A stretch of 34,779 nt of DNA from Anaerolineae bacterium. GTDB lineage: Bacteria; Chloroflexota; Anaerolineae; E26-bin7. The DNA lies in contig JAOZOT010000005.1 in assembly GCA_029933115.1 (NCBI GenBank), forward strand, positions 1-34,779, given 5' to 3'. The stretch's first letter is position 1. Each line of letters starts with the position of its first letter. Positions 6,955-13,300 of this stretch are shown here, one piece after another. Position numbers and translations under genes: made by a program. The notes beneath the pieces were generated by a model. It had not been told where the DNA came from. It ran no database searches and saw nothing but the letters and a program-made list of their open reading frames with translations.

Positions 6955-8301
6955 TCACCAATCCAATGTGATCACATCACCACCACGCATTGCCTCCCAT
7001 TCCTTGATATAGTTAGCGAAATGCGCCGTGGTGTCCACCTGATCGTCGTGTTTGCCGCGCGGGAATTCGGCGTGCTCGTGCACGAAGTCATTTACCCAGG
7101 GTTCGCCATCAGCAAGGAACAATCGGTGCGTTTGTTGTAGTCCAATCGCTTGCTCCGCGCGCGAGAGCTTGTCTTTATCGGCAGTAACAATCTTGATAGG
7201 CAAGCGAGTTTCGCGCTGTAGCGCTTGCTGTGATTGTTTACCTGATGCCCCTTCCTCTACCAAAACACACATCGGGCTTACACGATGCTCCTCCTGTGCC
7301 GCTAATTCGTATTCGCCTTTTAGCGCTACTACCAGATCGGGGAATTCCATTCTGGCACGATAGATTCTACGGCAAAAGTAACCTTCGGGGATAACCCACC
7401 AAGTGGCAATTACCGTGAAATCATTTTCCTTCTTGATGCCTATAGCCGTATCAACCACCTGCACAACGTGCAGCGGCTTGCCCAGCATCGCCGTGCGTAT
7501 ATAGCGCCAGTCCTCACGCTTGAAGTAATTGCCGCTTTCCGGCGTTGGGTTTTGCTGGTAAAGCGCTTCCCAGCTATGTTTGCTGATAGTAAGATTCTCA
7601 AAATACTCAACGGGAAACCGTTCCGTCCAGAGTGCCTCGCCTTCCGAACGGCCAAGCGGGTCTACCTCGTTGCCTGCTGCCAGCGCGGGCAGCTTCACCA
7701 CTTCCCACCTCTCGCCCTCAGCCTCCAGCAGCCGACCTACAAGGTCGTCATGGTGACGGCGCGTCATAATGAATATCACGCCAGCGTTTGGTTCAAGTCG
7801 TGTCTGAATATCTTCTTGCCACCATTTCCACGCGCGTTCGCGGTAGGTTTCGCTACGGGCCTCCTCGGCGCTCTTGACGACATCGTCCAGCACCATAAGG
7901 TTCAGGCGGCGTCCGGTAATCGCGCCACCAACGCCAACTGTCACCATGCCGCCGTCGGCGTTTTCTATATGCCAGCGGGAGACGGCGCTGCTGTCGGAAG
8001 CGACGCTTATACCGAGCTGGCTGCTGAAGCGATTGATCAAGTTGCGCGCTTTTCGTCCCCATTCGGCGGCGAATTCGGCTGTGTGCGCTGCCAGCCCAAC
8101 GCGCCAGCTCGGGAAGTGCGACAATGCCCAGATGATAGTCCATAAAGAAGTGAGCGTGCTTTTGCCGTGGCCCGGCGGTAGAAGTATCATCAGCCGCTTA
8201 TTGCGCCCGGTGATCACATCCACAATCTTGCGGTCAATTAGCCGGACGTGCTGGGGAAGCAGATAAGGGTCGCTATCCGCTCGCGTCAGCCACGCCGCCA
8301 T
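6955..8301 (-). CDS. terL: terminase large subunit (448 aa)
   Basis: This is the packaging motor ATPase and headful or cos nuclease. The ATPase part shows Walker A LPPGHGKST (about 41-49) and Walker B LMVLDD (about 135-140). The motif III-like IFIMTRRHHDDL follows near 177-188. The RNase H-like nuclease part has VVDTAIG (Asp284), acidic residues in CVLVEEG (about 345-351) and a final HDDQVD near 425. The ATG at 8301 was chosen, giving a 29-base overlap with the small subunit; a start up to 96 bases further upstream is possible. The pairing with a small HTH protein just upstream is the standard terminase arrangement. Confidence 0.95.
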   Translation of the reverse strand: MAAWLTRADSDPYLLPQHVRLIDRKIVDVITGRNKRLMILLPPGHGKSTLTSLWTIIWALSHFPSWRVGLAAHTAEFAAEWGRKARNLINRFSSQLGISVASDSSAVSRWHIENADGGMVTVGVGGAITGRRLNLMVLDDVVKSAEEARSETYRERAWKWWQEDIQTRLEPNAGVIFIMTRRHHDDLVGRLLEAEGERWEVVKLPALAAGNEVDPLGRSEGEALWTERFPVEYFENLTISKHSWEALYQQNPTPESGNYFKREDWRYIRTAMLGKPLHVVQVVDTAIGIKKENDFTVIATWWVIPEGYFCRRIYRARMEFPDLVVALKGEYELAAQEEHRVSPMCVLVEEGASGKQSQQALQRETRLPIKIVTADKDKLSRAEQAIGLQQTHRLFLADGEPWVNDFVHEHAEFPRGKHDDQVDTTAHFANYIKEWEAMRGGDVITLDW

Positions 8302-8779
8302 TGTCGCTGGGCTCGCCCGCCACAGGTTGTTCAATATGTGCAACGACTTTTTGGGCAAACTCGACAATACCGTCGATTGTGCCGAGCAATTCTGCAAACT
8401 CGCCGCCAGTAGATGTCACCTCCAGTTTCTGCGGTTTAGTGCTGATAACGTCCGCTTGCAGCAAACGCAGAAGCTCTATGGCTTCTCTGTTGCTGCTGAT
8501 TTCAAGTTGCTCCTCGATATACTGCTGAACCTTGTCCGCTAAAGCGTCAAGGATTTCGCGGTAGCGCTCACTGTAACCGATATGATTTTCAATACCGCGC
8601 TGGGCAAGGCGCTGAACGTAACCCTTCCAATTTTCGTTACGTGCCCACGTCTTTACGGTCGAATAAGACCTCTTGAAATGCTTAGCCGTGCGCTTCAAGC
8701 TGCGCCCGTTTTCCAGCCACCACTTGAGCGCGTCAAGGTGCACGGGCACGCCATTGCCGACTGTCTCGCCATTCGCCAT
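8273..8779 (-). CDS. terS: terminase small subunit (168 aa)
   Basis: The N-terminal 60 residues form a helix-turn-helix: LDALKWWLENGRSLKRTAKH followed by FKRSYSTVKTWARNENW. This is a typical DNA-recognition unit of small terminases. The middle part (YREILDALADKVQQYIEEQL) is helical and would support ring oligomerisation. The C-terminus is Gly/Asp-rich. The protein recognises the packaging site and loads the large subunit. The start at 8779 lies one base after the stop of the holin-like gene; a longer N-terminus that overlaps that gene was rejected. Where its DNA site lies is not known. Confidence 0.85.
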   Translation of the reverse strand: MANGETVGNGVPVHLDALKWWLENGRSLKRTAKHFKRSYSTVKTWARNENWKGYVQRLAQRGIENHIGYSERYREILDALADKVQQYIEEQLEISSNREAIELLRLLQADVISTKPQKLEVTSTGGEFAELLGTIDGIVEFAQKVVAHIEQPVAGEPSDNGGVADASG

Positions 8780-8780
8780 A

Positions 8781-8969
8781 TCAGGAGCGCTTGAACCGCG
8801 CGAATATAATCGCAAACGCCGCAGCGACGTCAAAGCCCAACTGGCAGAATTGCTTTACCTGCGCAAGAAACTCAGGGTCGTCAATTAAGCCAGGCATACC
8901 CGTGAAATAACCTGCGGCTAAAAACACCATCGCAATAACAACCGCCCATACCGTTCGTGATTTGCTCAT
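8781..8969 (-). CDS. small membrane protein, putative holin (62 aa)
   Basis: The 62-residue product starts MSKSRTVWAVVIAMVFLAAG and has one clear membrane segment (about 7-27). A second amphipathic or hydrophobic stretch is QLGFDVAAAFAIIFARF (about 43-59), and the end is basic (KRS). Size, charge distribution and pairing with an XhlA-like protein fit a holin that permeabilises the membrane at lysis. GGGAGG lies 8 bases before the ATG at 8969. It sits at the head of the late operon, away from the CHAP-like endolysin at 26.3-26.8 kb, so the lysis genes are split. The holin call is an inference. Confidence 0.55.
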   Translation of the reverse strand: MSKSRTVWAVVIAMVFLAAGYFTGMPGLIDDPEFLAQVKQFCQLGFDVAAAFAIIFARFKRS

Positions 8970-8973
8970 AATT

Positions 8974-9207
8974 TCAACCTCCCAGATTGCTGAGGACGTA
9001 GGCGAAAGTTTGTGCGGCCACGGCAATAAGCAGCGTAACGATTCCGCCTATCGCTACCTTGAGAAGAGATTCGATGCCGTTCAACCGGGTCTGTAAGGTC
9101 GCCAACATTATGTCGTGTTGGTCTACGCGACTGTCAATCTTTTCGATGCGCTTCCATTGCGCGCCCTGTTGCCGCTTCAATTCGGTAACCGCATCCACAT
9201 CCACCAT
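8974..9207 (-). CDS. XhlA-like coiled-coil membrane protein (77 aa)
   Basis: A charged heptad-rich stretch (about 5-50: KRQQGAQWKRIEKIDSRVDQ and onward through LATLQTRLNGIESLLK) precedes a single C-terminal membrane segment (VAIGGIVTLLIAVAAQTFAY). This layout matches the haemolysin XhlA family, which works with a holin and an amidase in some Bacillus phages. The ATG at 9207 was chosen because GGAGGACAA lies directly upstream; in-frame starts at 9222 and 9246 lack this. It is the first gene of the late operon. Confidence 0.65.
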   Translation of the reverse strand: MVDVDAVTELKRQQGAQWKRIEKIDSRVDQHDIMLATLQTRLNGIESLLKVAIGGIVTLLIAVAAQTFAYVLSNLGG

Positions 9208-9248
9208 TTGTCCTCCGTGCATATAGTAGAGTGCGCGCGAACACACCC

Positions 9249-9254
9249 TCTATA
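9249..9254 (-). promoter_or_regulatory. candidate -10 element of late promoter
   Basis: On the leftward strand TATAGA lies just downstream of the phased repeat array (9261-9315) and about 40 bases before the start of the first late gene (9207). No good -35 box is visible at 17 bp spacing; repeat units occupy that place. This suggests an activator-dependent late promoter. The evidence is position only. Confidence 0.35.
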
Positions 9255-9260
9255 GTTAAT

Positions 9261-9315
9261 ATGGGGGGTATGGACTGAAATGGACGCCAATGGGTGGAAT
9301 AGGACTTGAATGGAC
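9261..9315. repeat. 10-bp-phased ATGGAC repeat array before the late operon
   Basis: On the plus strand ATGGAC occurs at 9270, 9280 and 9310. Variants ATGGGT at 9290 and TAGGAC at 9300 fill the places between, giving five units at exactly 10-bp steps. A sixth weaker unit (ATGGGG) begins at 9261, one base off phase. Such helical phasing suggests cooperative binding of one protein along a single DNA face. The array lies in the 125-bp gap between the sigma-region-4-like regulator and the late genes. It could be the late activator site or the small terminase binding site. Confidence 0.7.
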
Positions 9316-9332
9316 AGTCCCGCGCGTGCGCG

Positions 9333-9620
9333 CTACGCGAGGCTGTTATAATGCTTTCTCAGAATACGCTTGATAACTCTCCAGCGTGATTTTGCCGTGC
9401 TATAACTCAAGCCCATTTCCTGGGCGTAGTCAACCAGGCTTCGCTCGGCCAGCTTCCATCGCAGCAGCACCAGAAGTTCAGGGCATCCTTCGGTCAGCAC
9501 TAAAGGTCGTAATTCCTGGAATATATGTTCAGCATCCTGACCGAGTTCTATTTTGTATCGATCGTATGCGTCTTCCGGCCCGCCTCTTGGATCAGGGTAA
9601 TGCTCTAAGGAGTTAATCAC
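9333..9620 (-). CDS. sigma-region-4-like regulator, candidate late transcription activator (95 aa)
   Basis: The C-terminal half (about 57-92) reads LAERSLVDYAQEMGLSYSTA followed by KSRWRVIKRILRKHY. This is a helix-turn-helix like region 4 of sigma factors and like phage late regulators of the ArpU/RinA type. The acidic N-terminal part may contact RNA polymerase. The GTG start at 9620 follows GGAGG at 7 bases and overlaps the upstream gene by 8 bases. It is the last early-region gene, directly before the phased repeat array and the late operon. This is the place expected of a late gene activator. The function is inferred from context. Confidence 0.65.
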   Translation of the reverse strand: MINSLEHYPDPRGGPEDAYDRYKIELGQDAEHIFQELRPLVLTEGCPELLVLLRWKLAERSLVDYAQEMGLSYSTAKSRWRVIKRILRKHYNSLA

Positions 9621-10320
9621 GTTTTTGCCTCCTCATACGTTCAACGGTTTCGCCCACGCGTTCAATGCCCGGATTGCGGATATTGTGCTCAGAGTTCGCG
9701 CGTGCGGGCGCGCCGACACGTAGCGCGCCACGCACGCACGATTGATTCTTCTTACTAGTAAGAGTCGGAGTCTTAGTCTTAGTCTTAGTAAGAGTAGGCG
9801 AGGGGCTTGCAAGGGGCTTGGTAGCCCCTCCGGAGGGGCTTAGGAGGGGCTTAGAAGGGGCTTCCGATTTCCCTGAAGGGGCTTGCAAGGGGTAAGCAAG
9901 GGGCTTGCATTTCGGGTAGATAACAAAGAACTCATCCCAGAATGGCCACTCAGAGTGTTCGGCATAGGTTTTCTGGATAGCCTTGACCTGGTTGTCGATA
10001 ACTTGTGCGCCTACTTCGCCCGCGAGATGGCGATTGTTGATCTCCAGGTGGTGGATAACGAATATGAATAAACGCCGCCCGTCCTCTTTGTAGCGGATCA
10101 CGGGGTCTGGCTCCTGCGAAAGCTCGTCGAGTAGCTTCAGCGTCTTGGGCATAGAGAAGCTGGCGGCATTGGCCAGGTCTTTGAGCAGGGTCGGGTATAT
10201 CCCGGCGATCGTATTGTCCGGATACGTCCTGAGCACGACATAGAGCCATCGGGCCGGGATGCTGTAATTGCGGGAGCGCATCTCAAACGCGAAGCCGTCA
10301 TCGAATTTCGTGTATGCCAT
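9613..10320 (-). CDS. winged-helix replication initiator-like protein carrying in-gene iterons (235 aa)
   Basis: The N-terminal domain (about 1-110) starts MAYTKFDDGFAFEMRSRNYS and has a winged-helix look with GIYPTLLKDLANAASFSMPK and VIRYKEDGRRLFIFVIHHL. This pattern occurs in phage replication initiation proteins. From about residue 138 the protein turns low-complexity (Pro/Ser/Ala/Lys, then Lys-Thr repeats) where the DNA carries the 11-bp iteron array and an adjacent run of short AT-richer repeats. The basic C-terminus ends ERMRRQKRD. A lambda O-like layout, with the origin inside the initiator gene, is the best reading. The start at 10320 has GGAGGACGACTG upstream and overlaps the previous stop by one base. 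No helicase or loader gene is next to it. Confidence 0.65.
   Translation of the reverse strand: MAYTKFDDGFAFEMRSRNYSIPARWLYVVLRTYPDNTIAGIYPTLLKDLANAASFSMPKTLKLLDELSQEPDPVIRYKEDGRRLFIFVIHHLEINNRHLAGEVGAQVIDNQVKAIQKTYAEHSEWPFWDEFFVIYPKCKPLAYPLQAPSGKSEAPSKPLLSPSGGATKPLASPSPTLTKTKTKTPTLTSKKNQSCVRGALRVGAPARANSEHNIRNPGIERVGETVERMRRQKRD
9751..9796. repeat. AT-richer repeat tract beside iterons (candidate unwinding element)
   Basis: The tract begins with the 12-bp palindrome CTTACTAGTAAG (9751-9762). It then contains three tandem AGTCTT units (9769-9786) and a second AGTAAGAGT copy (first at 9757, second at 9787). It is richer in A/T than its surroundings and directly borders the iteron array. In the gene it encodes the Lys-Thr repeat of the initiator-like protein. 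An unwinding-element role is inferred from its place. Confidence 0.5.
9801..9906. repeat. 11-bp-phased iteron array, candidate replication origin
   Basis: AGGGGCTT occurs on the plus strand at 9801, 9812, 9834, 9845, 9856, 9877 and 9899. An inverted copy starts at 9823 and a variant AGGGGTAA lies at 9888. Spacing is 11 bp apart from one 21-bp step. The copies at 9823-9840 form the perfect 18-bp palindrome AGCCCCTCCGGAGGGGCT. Because 11 is not a multiple of 3, the reading frame changes from copy to copy, so the repeat is conserved as DNA and not as protein. This is typical of origin iterons bound by an initiator. Confidence 0.75.
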
Positions 10321-10613
10321 CAGTCGTCCTCCATTGCTTTGCTCGCCAGCAACCAGGGGCAATCATCCTTATGTTCAATCTTTTGTTTTCGCCTCCCTGT
10401 AAGCGTTGCCCCACAATAGATGCAATAGGGAGTATATTCGCCGTCATCGTGCACCGGCTCGGTTTCTACCAGCGCCGCCACAATACCACGCAACCACGCG
10501 TTTTCAGTGTCCTTCGCCTTGAAGGCCTCCAGCAGGTCTTTCACGTCACAGGGCGGCAAACCGAAGTCTAGCTCGTATGAGAGCAGCAGTTTTTTGAAAT
10601 ATTCGTATTCCAT
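10320..10613 (-). CDS. C2HC zinc-ribbon protein, paralogue of the gene at 12159 (97 aa)
   Basis: The C-terminal part has a likely zinc site: CIYCGATL, then HKDDCPWL (C-x2-C and H-x3-C). Before it lies ENAWLRGIVAALVETEP. The product of 12159-12545 shares the same layout (ENERLRGLLVALV, CPYCG, HDKNTDCP, then an Ala-Arg/Lys-Ala end), so the two are paralogues. The start at 10613 has GGAGG upstream and lies one base after the previous stop. Function is unknown; small DNA- or protein-binding roles are usual for such ribbons. Confidence 0.75.
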   Translation of the reverse strand: MEYEYFKKLLLSYELDFGLPPCDVKDLLEAFKAKDTENAWLRGIVAALVETEPVHDDGEYTPYCIYCGATLTGRRKQKIEHKDDCPWLLASKAMEDD

Positions 10614-10614
10614 A

Positions 10615-11181
10615 TCACTCCTCCAGCGTAGCGCGGGCTTTATCAATCATCCGCAGCAACTTGCGCCGCTGCGCTTTTCGTTCGGCGTTCCAATTAGCAA
10701 CGAAGGCAACGTCCCGGGCAATAACATCAGCAGCCCAGATAGCGATTTTTTCAGTAATGCTCACAGCAGCATTGGCAGCGGCCCACGCAGCAGCTCCCCC
10801 CAGTGGCCCACGCAGCAGCCCGCCACCGGCTTCCTGTTCCCGTTTCAATGCACGCTCAGCACACCAGCAGGCGAACTCGTGCAGAATGTTAGTAATGTCC
10901 ATCCGCCATAGTTCACGCCGCTCGGACGCGCAGAGCTTATCTGTGCCCTCCAGTATCTCACCGCTTAGTTCCACGCGACGCAATAACGAGCCTTGTGCAT
11001 AGACAAGCGCATCCAGTATATCTCGCGAGGCGTGCAGCCCAAACACACATAACTCAAGCGGGCGTTTCCTGGTAGGCTTCACGCGCTCAATGCCACCAGG
11101 CTTCGGCTTGCGCTTCCGTTCGCTCCAGCAAAATGACCCGTCATTCTTCAGAAAATGCCAAGCTAGTATCGGTTTAGCCAT
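10615..11181 (-). CDS. DUF7666-like phage protein (188 aa)
   Basis: The N-terminal part shows the pattern of a widespread phage family: AWHFLKNDGSFCW, then ELCVFGLHASRDILDALVYA, RRVELSGEILEGTDKLCASE and ERRELWRMD. The GLHAS and SGE-x(5)-DK elements are its clearest marks. The second half is Ala-rich and helical (about 115-180), containing AAAWAAANAAVSITEKIAIW. The biochemical function of the family is not known to me. The ATG at 11181 overlaps the previous gene by 8 bases, with GGAGG in that gene's last codons. Confidence 0.65.
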   Translation of the reverse strand: MAKPILAWHFLKNDGSFCWSERKRKPKPGGIERVKPTRKRPLELCVFGLHASRDILDALVYAQGSLLRRVELSGEILEGTDKLCASERRELWRMDITNILHEFACWCAERALKREQEAGGGLLRGPLGGAAAWAAANAAVSITEKIAIWAADVIARDVAFVANWNAERKAQRRKLLRMIDKARATLEE

Positions 11182-11422
11182 CGTCATCCTCCAGCCCCAA
11201 CAGCTTCTCCACGTGCTTGCGGGCAGCCCAAGCAGTGGCGAACCGCTTGTCATCCAGGCTATTATGCCACTTCTCGCCCTCGTAATACCGAGTAATGTGA
11301 GCCGCGCCAAACAGGCTACCCATCTCGGCGTGAAGCACTTGCCTTGGGAAAATTGCACCATGGATCTTGCGCCAGTAAAAGCGTATTGGCTTAGTCGGCT
11401 TCAGGTATTTTCGTTTAGTCAT
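11174..11422 (-). CDS. hypothetical protein (82 aa)
   Basis: This basic protein starts MTKRKYLKPTKPIRFYWRKI and has a middle with ITRYYEGEKWHNSLDDKRFA. It ends in the acidic tail LEDDDG, which is encoded by the Shine-Dalgarno and start region of the next gene. I do not recognise the family. No membrane segment or metal site is visible. The start at 11422 overlaps the previous gene by 8 bases and is preceded by GGAGGACGACA. Confidence 0.6.
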   Translation of the reverse strand: MTKRKYLKPTKPIRFYWRKIHGAIFPRQVLHAEMGSLFGAAHITRYYEGEKWHNSLDDKRFATAWAARKHVEKLLGLEDDDG

Positions 11423-11618
11423 TGTCGTCCTCCTCCAGCTTGCCGTCAGGTTTAACGTCGTTTTCCAGTCGTTTCAACTGTCTGCGCCGCCCATTAATCT
11501 GCTCCTCCAGCCCCAGCTCCTTCATCGCCAACTCGTTTCGCTCGCGTGCAAGGTCGTTTTTTCGCCGCTCTAGCTTGGCAATGAAAGCACGTAGCGTTTC
11601 GGGCGTATGTTTAGGCAT
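11415..11618 (-). CDS. small coiled-coil protein (67 aa)
   Basis: Almost the whole product is a charged helix (LRAFIAKLERRKNDLARERN then ELAMKELGLEEQINGRRRQL) with heptad spacing of Leu and Ala, so it should form a coiled coil. The end LEEDDND comes from the embedded ribosome site of the next gene. The ATG at 11618 is preceded by GGAGACGACA. Function is unknown. Confidence 0.6.
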   Translation of the reverse strand: MPKHTPETLRAFIAKLERRKNDLARERNELAMKELGLEEQINGRRRQLKRLENDVKPDGKLEEDDND

Positions 11619-11736
11619 TGTCGTCTCCTTCGTATCCAAACGCCCAGAGCGTGAGCCATACCCCAATCCAAAAGCCGGAACAGAAGGTCGGGACAATTAT
11701 CAATCCGGCCAATTCCCAAATAGTCGTCTCAATCAT
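11611..11736 (-). CDS. single-pass membrane microprotein (41 aa)
   Basis: A 41-residue ORF starts at 11736 behind GGAGGACAACG and overlaps both neighbours by 8 bases (ATGATTGA and ATGCCTAA). It starts MIETTIWELAGLIIVPTFCS and has a membrane segment from about 9 to 33, ending with EGDDNA. The N-terminus resembles that of the gene at 12159-12545 (MIEMTTVELAAILFVIIAS), so both may stem from one membrane-peptide module. Spacing and tiling strongly suggest it is real. Confidence 0.65.
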   Translation of the reverse strand: MIETTIWELAGLIIVPTFCSGFWIGVWLTLWAFGYEGDDNA

Positions 11737-12157
11737 CGTTGTCCTCCAGCGCGGCGCGGGTTGCTAACACGTCTGATTCTGTCGCTTCAATAGGCGCTAT
11801 GTCCCCGTATCCCGTTCGTGAAGTCTGCGTCAGGTCGGAATGCAACGTTAGCCTTTGTCCTGCAACGACGAACCAGTAATCCTTGCCGTAGTGCCGCAAC
11901 ACATCAGCAAGGAATGTCCCACCAATGCCGTCAAAGTCGTCCACCGACCAGAACCGTCTTCCCCTGACCCTGACTTCGCTGAACCCGAATGCGTTAGTCA
12001 AACGATTACGGTCAACCAACCTATCAAGCCTACATCCCTTGTATTCTCCAATACAAACCTTGCAGGGCTGCTTGTTGCCCAACAGCACGTCTTCCATTTC
12101 CAGCGTTCCCAACTCCGATGCCTCAAGAACAGTTTTTATGAACTCTTTGCGTTCCAT
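11729..12157 (-). CDS. hypothetical protein (142 aa)
   Basis: The product starts MERKEFIKTVLEASELGTLE, has a short Cys cluster (CKVCIGEYKGC, about 32-42) and a central RRFWSVDDFDGIGGTFLADV. It ends with LEDNDD. Three Cys in an 11-residue stretch could bind a metal together with other residues, but no full ribbon is seen. I do not recognise the family. The start at 12157 has GGAGGAGAAGTGAT upstream. Confidence 0.6.
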   Translation of the reverse strand: MERKEFIKTVLEASELGTLEMEDVLLGNKQPCKVCIGEYKGCRLDRLVDRNRLTNAFGFSEVRVRGRRFWSVDDFDGIGGTFLADVLRHYGKDYWFVVAGQRLTLHSDLTQTSRTGYGDIAPIEATESDVLATRAALEDNDD

Positions 12158-12158
12158 A

Positions 12159-12545
12159 TCACTTCTCCTCCAGCGCGGCGCGGGCTTTGGTCACAGGGCA
12201 GTCGGTATTTTTATCGTGACCAGGCAAGCGGTCATGAAGCCCGCAATATGGACAGGTGCCATACTCATCGCCGGGCGATTCGTCTACTACTAGAGCTACA
12301 AGCAACCCCCGCAGCCGCTCGTTCTCAGCAATCAGCTCGGACACGTCGGCCTCCGCCTCCTGCCACGCCTTCTGGTATTCGCGGCGTTCGCCCAGGCGTT
12401 TCCGGTTTCCCTGATACCGTTTCCAGTCAGTCATCGTCGCCTCCTTTTGTGATGCCCCTGCGCCAACCGACAGACCGAGAATAAAGGCTGACGCGATTAT
12501 TACAAATAAGATTGCGGCGAGTTCCACTGTAGTCATCTCAATCAT
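12159..12545 (-). CDS. membrane-anchored zinc-ribbon protein with possible internal start (128 aa)
   Basis: From 12545 the product starts with a membrane segment (MIEMTTVELAAILFVIIASA, about 8-30). A coiled-coil part follows (KAWQEAEADVSELIAENERL), then a zinc site (TCPYCGLHDRLPGHDKNTDC). A second, equally strong start lies in frame at 12434 (AAAGGAGGCGACG before ATG). It would give a soluble 91-residue form without the membrane segment. The soluble part is paralogous to the protein at 10320-10613. Two products from one gene are therefore plausible. Function is unknown. Confidence 0.65.
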   Translation of the reverse strand: MIEMTTVELAAILFVIIASAFILGLSVGAGASQKEATMTDWKRYQGNRKRLGERREYQKAWQEAEADVSELIAENERLRGLLVALVVDESPGDEYGTCPYCGLHDRLPGHDKNTDCPVTKARAALEEK

Positions 12546-13092
12546 TGTCGTCGCCTCCTTCCCCCACCAGCGCGTCCAGTATCTTGGTGGCCTCATATTC
12601 CACCGCCCGCTCCAGCAGCTCCACATACAGGGCTTGAGCGGCTTCACGTAGAGTAGCCCCGCGCTCAGAAGCTAGCCGACCGTGGCCACCTTCCTCCAAG
12701 TCCGCTTGCCAGTCATGGCGAAACTTGTTGTATGATATACGAATTATCACGCCCAGCCCCATCGCATCCGCCACCCGCGATAGCGCTGCCGTGAAGTAGT
12801 CGGTGGGAAGATGCTCTATGCCCCATGCTACTTCTATCGCCCTGTCGTCTTCGTCAATTTCGTGCAACTCCAATATGCCGCGCTTTCGCCTCTGCTCATC
12901 ATCCATCTCGGAAGGAAACGCGCCATCGAAACGAACGTGGCCCGCTTGCATCCATCCCGCATCGCGGAAAGTCGGGTTTATATACCACCAGCGCTCGACG
13001 CCGACTTCGCTGATGACCAAATTACATATCCGCCGTGCCGCTTCAGCATCCGAAGCGAGCACCTTCTCCAGCCGTTTGCTTAGGTTAGTCAT
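12538..13092 (-). CDS. hypothetical protein (184 aa)
   Basis: The N-terminal part is helical (LSKRLEKVLASDAEAARRIC). A middle region has VERWWYINPTFRDAGW and a later WGIEHLPTDYFTAALSRVAD. Repeated Trp and acidic residues suggest a folded alpha/beta protein. The C-terminal helix (LREAAQALYVELLERAVEYE) ends with GGDDND, which contains the next gene's ribosome site. I do not recognise the family. The start at 13092 overlaps the previous gene by 8 bases. Confidence 0.6.
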   Translation of the reverse strand: MTNLSKRLEKVLASDAEAARRICNLVISEVGVERWWYINPTFRDAGWMQAGHVRFDGAFPSEMDDEQRRKRGILELHEIDEDDRAIEVAWGIEHLPTDYFTAALSRVADAMGLGVIIRISYNKFRHDWQADLEEGGHGRLASERGATLREAAQALYVELLERAVEYEATKILDALVGEGGDDND

Positions 13093-13300
13093 CGTCCACC
13101 TCGTATTTCCGATGTGTTTTCTCAACGAACGGGCTTTCGCTTTCCCGTCGCACTTTCAATGCTCGGCAGTTCATATGGGCATCCAGAAACCGCAACAATT
13201 TTGAGGGGTCTTCACGCGATACCATCGTGGGGTAACTGGTCTGCCCAGTCCAGATGTATTCGCGGCACTTTTCGCAACATAAATAGACGCAATTACTCAT
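13085..13300 (-). CDS. small Cys-rich protein (71 aa)
   Basis: The N-terminus holds four Cys (MSNCVYLCCEKCREYIWTGQ), with CxxC at about 9-12. A later FLDAHMNCRALKV supplies a His and a Cys. This gives a plausible zinc-ribbon set. The end is YEVDDD. The start at 13300 overlaps the upstream gene by 8 bases and has GGAGG before it. Function is unknown. Confidence 0.6.
   Translation of the reverse strand: MSNCVYLCCEKCREYIWTGQTSYPTMVSREDPSKLLRFLDAHMNCRALKVRRESESPFVEKTHRKYEVDDD

Noticed and set aside
7468..8145. Plus-strand open frame of 225 codons antisense to the large terminase
   Set aside because: No domain-like sequence or start signal; a shadow of the terminase coding pattern.
9801..9906. 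CRISPR array
   Set aside because: Repeat units are only about 8 bp with 3-bp gaps and no spacers.
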